Shown here: piece by piece, positions 31,506 through 39,131 of the stretch | Position numbering within the stretch: position 1 is the stretch's first letter | How the letters are laid out: each line of letters begins with the position of its first letter | Virus record (IMG/VR): IMGVR_UViG_3300009183_004297 | Span: 1 to 64,000 of that record | Source: a virus | Strand: one strand, 5' to 3' | Length of the DNA stretch: 64,000 nucleotides | Translations under genes and position numbers: made by a program | The notes under the pieces: model-generated | Database searches by the model: none | What the model was told of the DNA's origin: nothing | Seen by the model: only the letters and a program-made list of their open reading frames with translations

Positions 31506-32595
31506 TGAAATTTACTCCTAGATAGTCTTGATGATTGATTTTTCTTCGTTGGTCGATACTGTTTATATATCCACGTAGCAGGTCAGAGTTGCCTGTTTTT
31601 TCTACCTGTATATGAGCATGATCAACGACTCGTTTGAATGCCATGTCGGTGCTGTAAAAACGACAATCTTGTAATTTTGTTAACTGTTGCTTTGCCAAGA
31701 ACTTGAACTGCGTTGGTAGGTTTTCTATCAGCAAGGTATCGGGCATGACAAGGTTTTCTATGTTCCAGTGGTCTGCATATTCTTCTATTTCAATCAGTTG
31801 TCCAACACCAAGCACACTCACAGCATCTATCACAGTGTTGAACATGATATTGTTTTTGCCCACAAAGTCTTTTGCTTGGTTAAGATTACGCATGAACTTG
31901 GCCCAAACAAGAGGCCAGCGATGATATGCATTCACCTGACCAAAAGCATCTACGCTCACTACCAATGTAAGATTCTTAATAAGAGATAACTGTGCAAAAG
32001 TTTCATCGCTTACGCTGGTTAAGTTGGTGTTGATTACTAGTTCGGGTTGTTGTTCCTGTTGAGAAATAGCGGCTATCAACTTCAAGCATTCGTCAATCAG
32101 CAATGGCTCGCCGCCAGCTAGATACACATACTTGGCTTCCAACATCTTGTGGTGATTGAACGGAACTGGAGTACTGGGCGGCATGCCTAGCTCGCGGGCC
32201 CACAAACTGCTGGCGCCATACCAACACATCACACAACCTAGATTGCAGGTATTGTCAGCACGTAGGTCATAGGAAACAATGTCAGGAAGTTGTCCTGTTT
32301 GCCAAGAAGAAAGATATTGCTTTACCTCAGGGTCTTTTAACCAACGTACGGTGTGTTTTTGTCTTGGACTAATTTGCCCGGATGCTTCCAAGTTGTAACA
32401 GTTGTTGCAGTGAGCAATAGGCTGACCATTCCATATTTGCTGACGTAAACTATCGCTGTGATCATCAAACACATCACCAATTGGCAAGTTTGAATCACAA
32501 CAGAGATAGTTCTTTTTAAGTACGCCCTGGTGCTGGTGTATAAACGGCAGTGCGCAAAAGGTCTTGTTACCAAGACGCTTTAGGATATCTGACAT
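31498..32595 (-). CDS. Radical SAM protein with N-terminal twitch-like cysteines
   Basis: 365 aa. CNLGCVMC near residue 117 is the cluster motif, and YVYLAGGEPLLIDEC carries the GGE motif. N-terminal FCALPFIHQHQG, NYLCCDSNL and HCNNCYNLEASG form an auxiliary-Cys region before the barrel, the same architecture as the protein at 9079-10200, so these two may be distant paralogues. Substrate unknown. It sits between the clamp-loader gene (16-nt overlap) and a small hypothetical gene, which suggests co-expression with replication genes. Confidence 0.85.
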   Translation of the reverse strand: MSDILKRLGNKTFCALPFIHQHQGVLKKNYLCCDSNLPIGDVFDDHSDSLRQQIWNGQPIAHCNNCYNLEASGQISPRQKHTVRWLKDPEVKQYLSSWQTGQLPDIVSYDLRADNTCNLGCVMCWYGASSLWARELGMPPSTPVPFNHHKMLEAKYVYLAGGEPLLIDECLKLIAAISQQEQQPELVINTNLTSVSDETFAQLSLIKNLTLVVSVDAFGQVNAYHRWPLVWAKFMRNLNQAKDFVGKNNIMFNTVIDAVSVLGVGQLIEIEEYADHWNIENLVMPDTLLIENLPTQFKFLAKQQLTKLQDCRFYSTDMAFKRVVDHAHIQVEKTGNSDLLRGYINSIDQRRKINHQDYLGVNFNV

Positions 32596-33500
32596 AGTTC
32601 GGTTATGGTAGCACTCAAGTTGATCTCGTGATCAGCTACCAATGGAATCTTGGCAATACCATTTCGAATAATAATAATTGCTTCATCTTGTTTTTCAGGA
32701 GTGTTACCCCACAAGTCAAGATTGTCGTACATCCAACGGAACATGTCGTCCATTTCGTCCACACGCACACTGGCACACAGTAGCTTACGAGCATCATAAA
32801 TTTTGCCAGCTTTGAATAAGTCCACAGCGGCCAGCTTGTAATCAGCAGTACCACCTTCATCCTTGCCAGCCTTGGCCAAGGTACCAGACGTTGAGTTTGC
32901 TTGACTTAGATTCAAACATTTGCGCAGGTCTGGATATGTTGCTTTGACATAGCTGTCCAGCGTATCCAATTCAAAATCTACACCTTCTGTGACCAACACA
33001 GTGGCCACACGTGCAGTGAATTCTGTATGGTCTGTGCTGTCAATATGGAATCCTTGGCAACGACTTTGCAGTGCAGGAATCACATAATGACGTTTGTTGC
33101 AAGTAAGAATAAACCTTGCTGTGTTAGAATAAGTTTCCATCAAGCCACGCAACACAGCCTGTGCGTTATGACTCAAGTAGTCGGCTTCGTCCAGCAACAC
33201 AATCTTGAATTCACCAAACGGCATGGTCTGCACAAAGCCTTCGATCTTGTCTCGAATAAATTCAACGCCGTTGTCTCGACTGGCATTGATCTGCAAGAAG
33301 TCGTATTCGTCAATGTCTAGACTATTAACTAATACTTTGGCAAGAGTTGTTTTGCCTGTGCCCGGACTACCAGAGAACAGCAAGTGAGGAATAGTTTTTT
33401 CTTGGATCCATGAACTCACTTGTTCACGCTGATTTGCACTTTGAAAAACATAATCTTCAATTTTGCTTGGACGGTATTTTTCTACCCAGAGTTCTTTCAT
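32580..33500 (-). CDS. 44: Clamp loader large subunit ATPase (T4 gp44 type)
   Basis: 306 aa RFC-small-subunit-like AAA+ ATPase. It starts MKELWVEKYRPSKIEDYVFQ, has Walker A FSGSPGTGKTTLAKVL (about residue 43), Walker B KIVLLDEADYLSH, sensor 1 RFILTCNKRHY and the SRC arginine-finger motif LQSRCQGF. It loads the gp45-type clamp encoded 31 kb away. The small subunit (gp62) was not recognised nearby, and in T4 it is adjacent, so the gene order differs from T4. AAAGGTAAAG serves as SD. Confidence 0.93.
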   Translation of the reverse strand: MKELWVEKYRPSKIEDYVFQSANQREQVSSWIQEKTIPHLLFSGSPGTGKTTLAKVLVNSLDIDEYDFLQINASRDNGVEFIRDKIEGFVQTMPFGEFKIVLLDEADYLSHNAQAVLRGLMETYSNTARFILTCNKRHYVIPALQSRCQGFHIDSTDHTEFTARVATVLVTEGVDFELDTLDSYVKATYPDLRKCLNLSQANSTSGTLAKAGKDEGGTADYKLAAVDLFKAGKIYDARKLLCASVRVDEMDDMFRWMYDNLDLWGNTPEKQDEAIIIIRNGIAKIPLVADHEINLSATITELCQIS

Positions 33501-34015
33501 TTCTTTACCTTTGTTTCTTCGTATACCACACGGCGCACAACCTTGCCATCATCCTCAATCTTGGGATCCTTACGCTCGGGTTCAGTAATGGGCTCTTTCT
33601 TAACAAAAAGACCTACAGCATCGTTGAACGTTTGTTGTTGTGCATGATACATGCGAAGCTCGTCTTCTGTCAATGGACGAGCCTGCCGGAAGAATGTGTT
33701 GCCTAATAGATACGCCACAAATCTCACATGGTAAGTGATCAACGATAACAGCATCACCAGGGTAATGCCCACTGCCAATACAGTCTGGGTATAGCAGTTA
33801 AACACCAGTTCCAACATGAGACTCCAGAATCCAGTAACACCCAGATCCAGTTCGTCTTCTTTTGTTTTTTGATCAAAACTGCGAATGTGCGTGTTTAGTG
33901 TTTGATGTAGGTCTGATCTGCTTTGATGCAGTATGTCAAGTAGGCCTCGAAACACCTGTGTCAGTGTTGTGGTTACGGTCTTTTTAGTATTTCCACGATC
34001 CGTTGTTGTTCCCAT
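33497..34015 (-). CDS. Membrane protein, 172 aa
   Basis: Helical N-terminus (VFRGLLDILHQSRSDLHQTL), then one or two membrane segments (FWSLMLELVFNCYTQTVLAV, GITLVMLLSLITYHVRFVAY), and a charged cytoplasmic-like tail ending KVVRRVVYEETKVKK. Shares ATGA with the clamp-loader gene. Unknown function. Confidence 0.6.
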   Translation of the reverse strand: MGTTTDRGNTKKTVTTTLTQVFRGLLDILHQSRSDLHQTLNTHIRSFDQKTKEDELDLGVTGFWSLMLELVFNCYTQTVLAVGITLVMLLSLITYHVRFVAYLLGNTFFRQARPLTEDELRMYHAQQQTFNDAVGLFVKKEPITEPERKDPKIEDDGKVVRRVVYEETKVKK

Positions 34016-34197
34016 TCTTCTTCTCCGGTAAATGTTGGTAGTGAATTATATTCGTCTTCTAACCAGCATTTTAGCAGATAAAGTTCGTGTTTGCAATAGC
34101 TTCCGGTAAAACCCTCGTTGTATGGAGAATTTATTTCTCGAAGAGCTGTTCGAACAGCATCGTAAGCGTCTTCGAGACTTGGTTTACGGAACCCCAT
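33973..34197 (-). CDS. Hypothetical protein, 74 aa
   Basis: MGFRKPSLEDAYDAVRTALR, then a Cys-containing GSYCKHELYLLKCWLEDEYN and an acidic tail. Overlaps the membrane-protein gene by 43 nt. Small, soluble, helical; no known family. Confidence 0.55.
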   Translation of the reverse strand: MGFRKPSLEDAYDAVRTALREINSPYNEGFTGSYCKHELYLLKCWLEDEYNSLPTFTGEEEWEQQRIVEILKRP

Positions 34198-34198
34198 G

Positions 34199-34618
34199 TC
34201 AGTCCCGAGATTTGCGTTCCGCCATCACAGCAGTGGAAGTGGTTTCGTCATCTAACGGACGTGTGTCGCTGACAAAAATAACTGCGGCAGGATCCACTCG
34301 TTGGATTAAAAATTCCTCGTCGTCCACTTCTACTTGCAGTGCTCGACTCCAGCGACCGTGTTCAATCATGATCCACTGCCCGGGTACAACATCAACTTGA
34401 TCTGGACCCACTGCATATACTTCTGCCCAGCGAGGACGAATACCTTCAGTCTTGCCGTTGTCGCCAAGAAGCACAATACCACTGTTTAGTTTGCGTTCAG
34501 AGAATGTCATGTCTTTGACAATGATATTGTCCTTGAGTGGCACAAGTCGTTTGATCTTGTGTGTAAATCTTACGCCGCCGTGATCCTTGAACAGATCTCG
34601 CATGTCTGGTTGTTGCAT
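34199..34618 (-). CDS. GroES/gp31-like co-chaperonin
   Basis: 139 aa. KRLVPLKDNIIVKDMTFSER opens the GroES beta-barrel, KLNSGIVLLGDNGKTEG is the mobile-loop region that contacts GroEL, and AEVYAVGPDQVDVVPGQWIM then LIQRVDPAAVIFVSD complete the fold. It is longer than GroES (97 aa) and T4 gp31 (111 aa), with extra residues at both ends. In T4, gp31 replaces GroES so that GroEL can fold the major capsid protein. Together with DnaK, DnaJ and ClpA it gives the phage a nearly complete protein-quality-control set, still relying on host GroEL. Confidence 0.8.
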   Translation of the reverse strand: MQQPDMRDLFKDHGGVRFTHKIKRLVPLKDNIIVKDMTFSERKLNSGIVLLGDNGKTEGIRPRWAEVYAVGPDQVDVVPGQWIMIEHGRWSRALQVEVDDEEFLIQRVDPAAVIFVSDTRPLDDETTSTAVMAERKSRD

Positions 34619-34627
34619 GATTTCCTC

Positions 34628-35116
34628 TTAGATTCTTGATGGACCGGATGGTTTGTTACCCTTGGGCTTGAGCAACTCTTGATTGACCACAGCAGTTTTT
34701 GCCACAGCGTCAGCAAGGCTACCGCGAAGGTTCTTTGAAGGTGGTGCATCTTCTGCACGTGCATCTTCTTGTGCTAGTTCTGCTAACAATGGATCCACAG
34801 TGCTGTTCTGTGCATTGTGTGGAACAGGATTTTGAAACACGTCAGGATCTGGACCTTCTGCTGTCAACCGTGCGCCAGCTCGTGCATTGGTATTTCGAAT
34901 TTGATCAACACGTTCTTCTGTGTAGATTGCATTGTTCTTGTAGTACTCGCCCATGACTTCTTTCTTTTCTCGAGCAATTTCGCCGCCTGACCCTAGCTCA
35001 TCACCACGAGCATTGACCTTCATGTTTCCCACTGCAACTGCTTCTTCATTAGAAAGGCGCAATCCATCCATATCCACAGCTTTGCCCATGGCTGATCTGT
35101 ATAAGTTTTTTGACAT
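34628..35116 (-). CDS. Hypothetical protein, 162 aa
   Basis: MSKNLYRSAMGKAVDMDGLR start, a mixed charged region (EIAREKKEVMGEYYKNNAIY), a Pro/Asn stretch and a helical C-terminus (LRGSLADAVAKTAVVNQELL). Low complexity and likely partly disordered, as in many phage neck or assembly proteins. CGGAGAAAT SD. Family not recognised. Confidence 0.6.
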   Translation of the reverse strand: MSKNLYRSAMGKAVDMDGLRLSNEEAVAVGNMKVNARGDELGSGGEIAREKKEVMGEYYKNNAIYTEERVDQIRNTNARAGARLTAEGPDPDVFQNPVPHNAQNSTVDPLLAELAQEDARAEDAPPSKNLRGSLADAVAKTAVVNQELLKPKGNKPSGPSRI

Positions 35117-35127
35117 TTATTTCTCCG

Positions 35128-35643
35128 TTATTTTAAGAACTCAGCTGGATCAAGATCATAGTACAAACTGTCAATTTTGTGTACACCAATTTTGTACAGT
35201 ACATAACTACTCACGCTAGATCCACGCCCTACACCCCAAACAATTTTGTTTGTTCTTAGGGTGTCTACTAGATATTTAAGGTATTGCAGTAGTGTCAACA
35301 GATTTCTAGCCTGGAACAACAACAACTCATGCCCGCATCGTTGTAGTTCAGCATCTGTGGCACATTGTTCAAGCACCCATTTTGCAATATCTAATTGTTT
35401 GTATTGTTCTGGCATGTGCCAGTTGCTTTGTTGACGTTGATCAAATTCTTCTACTGTGAGAGTATGAATGGGATCAAACTGTGTCAATACCGGCAGGTCA
35501 GCATACAGCTGACGTACCGCTTGATTGTAGGAGGCAGAATCTTCTACATTAAATCTGGAGAGGTCAAGTGTTGGATTTTTGTAAAGCAGTTCACACAATT
35601 CGTCTTGTGTGGTATATGCTTGTCCATAGCTGTTGTATTTCAT
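35128..35643 (-). CDS. Short DNA-polymerase-III-alpha-like protein
   Basis: 171 aa. The C-terminal KIVWGVGRGSSVSSYVLYKI is strikingly like the GPGRGSGAGSLVAYAL segment of bacterial PolIII alpha, and the following DSLYYDLDPAEFLK fits the LLFERFL region after it. The catalytic Asp triad of DnaE is not present. The N-terminal part is helical (LDLSRFNVEDSASYNQAVRQ; TVEEFDQRQQSNWHMPEQYK). It may be an accessory or decoy of host PolIII, or a structural leftover. A full gp43-type polymerase is also encoded, so it is not the replicase. Confidence 0.65.
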   Translation of the reverse strand: MKYNSYGQAYTTQDELCELLYKNPTLDLSRFNVEDSASYNQAVRQLYADLPVLTQFDPIHTLTVEEFDQRQQSNWHMPEQYKQLDIAKWVLEQCATDAELQRCGHELLLFQARNLLTLLQYLKYLVDTLRTNKIVWGVGRGSSVSSYVLYKIGVHKIDSLYYDLDPAEFLK

Positions 35644-35879
35644 TTGATATCAATGATACCTTTGAAATTTTTACTATTTTTTTCCATTTCTTCCAGTTGC
35701 CTGGCTTGTCTGTTGCCAATCTCAACTTGGTAGTCATTGATCAACATTTGCAGTTGACCCATAACACTCACTGGCCCAAATCGATAAGCCTGGGTGTACC
35801 GAGCCTGGAGGTCATTGAACTTTTTGTACAATTCTTCTGTACTGAGTTCTTTGAGATTCGGAGCCAGTGGATGAAACAC
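35640..35879 (-). CDS. Small helical protein, 79 aa
   Basis: Helical: LKELSTEELYKKFNDLQARY, then VSVMGQLQMLINDYQVEIGN and RQARQLEEMEKNSKNFKGI. Shares ATGA with the PolIII-like gene. Unknown function. Confidence 0.6.
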   Translation of the reverse strand: MFHPLAPNLKELSTEELYKKFNDLQARYTQAYRFGPVSVMGQLQMLINDYQVEIGNRQARQLEEMEKNSKNFKGIIDIK

Positions 35880-35881
35880 TG

Positions 35882-36070
35882 TTAGGCCTTGGCTTCTTTA
35901 CGTGCGTTCTTTTCAGCAGTGATTTCATTGCGGCGAGCTTTGATTAGCTTGCCAACTTCTGCTAGTGCTTTGCGAGCACGTGTTCCTGCGGCTGAGTTAC
36001 CAGCTGTGAACTTTTCGTCCTCTTTAGACCATGCTTCGATTGCTTCTTTGATTGATTGTGCTGATGACAT
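35882..36070 (-). CDS. Histone H1/Hc1-like small protein
   Basis: 62 aa, basic and helical. The GNSAAGTRARKALAEVGKLI stretch and the Lys/Arg-rich tail ITAEKNARKEAKA resemble small bacterial Hc1-like proteins (typically AAGTRARKAL followed by basic helix). It may bind DNA. It overlaps the MazG gene start by 1 nt (TAATG). Confidence 0.5.
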   Translation of the reverse strand: MSSAQSIKEAIEAWSKEDEKFTAGNSAAGTRARKALAEVGKLIKARRNEITAEKNARKEAKA

Positions 36071-36516
36071 TAGATATCTCCTTGTTGTCGATTTTCACTA
36101 TAGTGTGCGTCAAACTCACCACCTGGGTAGCGAGCCTTCAGTTTATTTACGTTCTCTGCAATGACCTCGTTTGGATCTAGGTTCAAAGCAGTACACGCAT
36201 TGGTCCAGTACCACATGACGTCGCCTAGTTCGCGCTTCATATGGAACAGATTTTCGTCTGTCAAGGGTTTGCCTTGAAAGAATATCTTTTTGGGGATTTC
36301 AATGAACTCGCCCGATTCTGCAGCCAGTCCTAGACATGCCGTGAGTAGCAGTGGAATATTGATGCTTGGGCCATGCCTTGATTCCGTCTCGCCTTCAAAC
36401 AGTTCATAGTTTGCGTCCAGACGATCGCATTGGTCCATGAATGTAGTAAGGTCTTTGCTGGGCTCGCTTGTTACCGCAGTAACAAACTCTTGATAACGAG
36501 TTAAGTCAATTGACAT
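36070..36516 (-). CDS. mazG: MazG-like nucleotide pyrophosphohydrolase
   Basis: 148 aa from ATG 36516, which follows AAGGAGAATCAA. The MazG/MazG-like ExxE and ExxD metal sites appear in LGLAAESGEFIEIPKKIF and KRELGDVMWYWTNACTALN. These enzymes remove pyrophosphate from nucleoside triphosphates and in phages are thought to blunt the ppGpp-linked stress response or sanitise nucleotides. A sigma70-like promoter sits just upstream, so early expression is likely. Confidence 0.85.
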   Translation of the reverse strand: MSIDLTRYQEFVTAVTSEPSKDLTTFMDQCDRLDANYELFEGETESRHGPSINIPLLLTACLGLAAESGEFIEIPKKIFFQGKPLTDENLFHMKRELGDVMWYWTNACTALNLDPNEVIAENVNKLKARYPGGEFDAHYSENRQQGDI

Positions 36517-36535
36517 TTGATTCTCCTTAACAGCA

Positions 36536-36564
36536 AGTTTACACTGTGCTGTCAAGAAGGTCAA
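36536..36564 (-). promoter_or_regulatory. Sigma70-like promoter upstream of mazG
   Basis: Minus-strand TTGACC (36559-36564), 17-nt spacer, TAAACT (36536-36541), the same -10 as before dnaJ. About 20 nt ahead of the mazG ATG. Confidence 0.5.
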
Positions 36565-36567
36565 CCA

Positions 36568-39114
36568 TTAGCCTACTCGATACCAAGTTAATGTGCTACT
36601 CACATATAAAAATTGGGCAAATGAGCCTGCGGTTGCAGTGGTCAATGCACCAATAATGGTATCACCTGCTTTGGGTGTATGAGTGATTGCGGTAACTGCT
36701 TGAGTAAACGAAATTCGAATATCAGTTCCATCAAACGCATCAGGCATGGTGACGGTCAAGGCAGCAATGGTACCTGCAGGAGCAACCACCGTGGTGTGCT
36801 TGCTAAGGTCAAGCACAATGTTAGCACTTGTTACCGGAGTAGTTATAGCAGCCGAACGATCATATCGCCCGCCTTGTGTGATCACGTTGCCCTGCACCAC
36901 AGCATTACCGCTCACACCCATACCACCGTTGACAACCAGTGCGCCGCGGTTGAACTGGTTGGTAACTGCACCAGAGTCTGCATATACGTTACCTACACCA
37001 CTACCGCCAACATAGATGTTGCCTTGCACACCTATGCCGCCAAATACTTGCACAGCACCAGAAGTTGAGTTAATACTTGTGGTTGTGGCACGTGCGTAGA
37101 TGTTACCCAGTGAGCCATCGCCAACTACCAGGTTACCAGCACTACTAATACCGCCGTATAATGTACTGCCAGGAATACCAACTTGTAGGGCACCTGTTGT
37201 GCCGCCTGCGGCATTACCAAATGCAGTTGTACCTGCGCCAATCTTTACAAAGTCATTGTTGTTTGGGCTCAAGATCCAGGTGTTACCTTGAATAGCAGCG
37301 CCGCCATTTGACTTGAATGCCGCATGTGTATGTGATGTTGCATTAGCAGTATTACTAATAGTATAGTGACCGCCAACATAAACTTTTTGTGCTACGGCCA
37401 CGCCACCAAGTACTTTCAATGAAGCATCAGCAGTGGTGCTAATAGCATCTCGAGTGCTTAAACTGAATATACCACCTTGGTTGGTACTTGTACCGTCACC
37501 GCCGATTACCAAGTTACCACCAATGTATGCACCACCAGTAGTGATGCTCAGTGTACCGCGAGCATTTGCTCCCAGTGCCTGTTGAGCACGTGTGCTGGCA
37601 TTGGCATAAATGTTACCAGCGGTAATAATGTTTTTAACAACATACACACCACCACCAAGTTGGAATGAGCCGGTGCCCACGCCAACAGATTCTTCAATAC
37701 TGGTCAGGCCAAATGCGCCACCAACGTTTAGTGCGCCACCAATACCAAGTCCACCAGCAATTACCAATGCACCAGTGCTGGCATTAGTTGATGTATTTGA
37801 ATTGGAGATGTGAACGTTCTTGTTGAACACCCAGCCATCGTGGGTGTTGCTGTATGTGATTTGTGCATTGGCAACTGTGGCGTTACCAACAGTGATGCCG
37901 CCGCCATCTAGTAGTGCAGTTGTTCCGGCTCCAGTACCGAGCACAATGTTCTTGTCTTCTACTGTGACTGTTTCTGTATTAAAGAATGTTGAGTTGCCTA
38001 GTACAGTAAGGTTACCATACACAGTCATGCTTTGACTGTTGTCAATTACCACAGCTGGCAACAACAATCCGTCTATTGTGCCGCCTGGTGGCCGTGTGCT
38101 GATAACAATGTTACCACCAATACTGCTATTACCAGCAGTACCACCTGTTCCACTTGTGACAGAGAAGAATCCAATCTGTCCAAGTTCGTTGTAGTCATAT
38201 GTGATCTGATCTCTGTTGGTTGTGTACCCATATGCATTGACATATCCCACGTAGTCACCATCGTTTAGGATAATTTCAGCAACAGCCGCACCTGCGCCAG
38301 GATCAGTTGCACGACTCTTGGCAACTGAATAACCAGCCACTTGGTTGTTTGCAAAGTTACCTGCACTCTGGTGAGTGTTGTAACTGGTCATTGGACCTTT
38401 GATACTCAAAGTATCAGCGCCACCTTTGTAACTGTCCAATGCAACAGACGTTGCATACAAGTTACCAAAACCTATACGAAGTGTAGGATTAGTAGTAACA
38501 GCAGAAAGATAAAAGTTAGGGTCACGGAAGTTGGGATTGCCACGAGTGAGTTCTCGCACAAAAACTGTAACACCAGAGTCTGCACTAGAGAATTCCAGTA
38601 TGTAAGAACTCGGAGCATCAGCAAACGTGATAACGTTGTTGCGGAAGCCTGGTAAACTGGTCAAGTCGGTTGTGATACCGCTGGGTAATTCAAATGTGTG
38701 GCTAGGACTATTTACTGTCAAATATACCAACATTCTTGAAAATTGCAAATTGCCAGGCCAATTCAATACCTGTCCAATTGTGATACTACCAAAGGTGTCG
38801 ATCTTTTGCAGGTTGCCGTCGCTGATGTCTAGATCAAATTCGCCGGCAGTGGTGCCCCAATCAAAGATAGTCTCCGTGATATTTTTAAGTTGTATATTAA
38901 TCAACTGTTGACCCAGCATGTCGTTGTTGATTGTTGTACCAATCAATGCTGACTTCAGCAAGGCTTTGTTTTGAATATCTTCTACTTCTGACTTAATAAA
39001 AGCAAAGTTGTTTTTGATATTCGTGAAGTTATCACGGAATCCTTGCGAGTCGTTGTCCTGACCTGCAATAGGGTAATTACCGTTGATATTAAATGGATTG
39101 ACGTTACTTGGCAT
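36568..39114 (-). CDS. Tail-fibre/adhesin protein, repeat-rich
   Basis: 848 aa. N-terminus NDSQGFRDNFTNIKNNFAFI is an attachment-type module also used, in related forms, by the other fibre genes here. The rest is a long beta-rich shaft with repeated VYGNLTVLGNS, GGLGIGGALNVGGAFG and SGNAVVQGNV units of about 35-45 residues, many of the pattern GN-x-Y-V/I-x-G-x. The C-terminal 60 residues differ (VTMPDAFDGTDIRISFTQAV). Tail-fibre role is inferred from repeats, size and neighbours. A GATAAATA late element lies 37 nt upstream. Confidence 0.8.
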   Translation of the reverse strand: MPSNVNPFNINGNYPIAGQDNDSQGFRDNFTNIKNNFAFIKSEVEDIQNKALLKSALIGTTINNDMLGQQLINIQLKNITETIFDWGTTAGEFDLDISDGNLQKIDTFGSITIGQVLNWPGNLQFSRMLVYLTVNSPSHTFELPSGITTDLTSLPGFRNNVITFADAPSSYILEFSSADSGVTVFVRELTRGNPNFRDPNFYLSAVTTNPTLRIGFGNLYATSVALDSYKGGADTLSIKGPMTSYNTHQSAGNFANNQVAGYSVAKSRATDPGAGAAVAEIILNDGDYVGYVNAYGYTTNRDQITYDYNELGQIGFFSVTSGTGGTAGNSSIGGNIVISTRPPGGTIDGLLLPAVVIDNSQSMTVYGNLTVLGNSTFFNTETVTVEDKNIVLGTGAGTTALLDGGGITVGNATVANAQITYSNTHDGWVFNKNVHISNSNTSTNASTGALVIAGGLGIGGALNVGGAFGLTSIEESVGVGTGSFQLGGGVYVVKNIITAGNIYANASTRAQQALGANARGTLSITTGGAYIGGNLVIGGDGTSTNQGGIFSLSTRDAISTTADASLKVLGGVAVAQKVYVGGHYTISNTANATSHTHAAFKSNGGAAIQGNTWILSPNNNDFVKIGAGTTAFGNAAGGTTGALQVGIPGSTLYGGISSAGNLVVGDGSLGNIYARATTTSINSTSGAVQVFGGIGVQGNIYVGGSGVGNVYADSGAVTNQFNRGALVVNGGMGVSGNAVVQGNVITQGGRYDRSAAITTPVTSANIVLDLSKHTTVVAPAGTIAALTVTMPDAFDGTDIRISFTQAVTAITHTPKAGDTIIGALTTATAGSFAQFLYVSSTLTWYRVG

Positions 39115-39131
39115 TCTTTATTTTACTCCGC

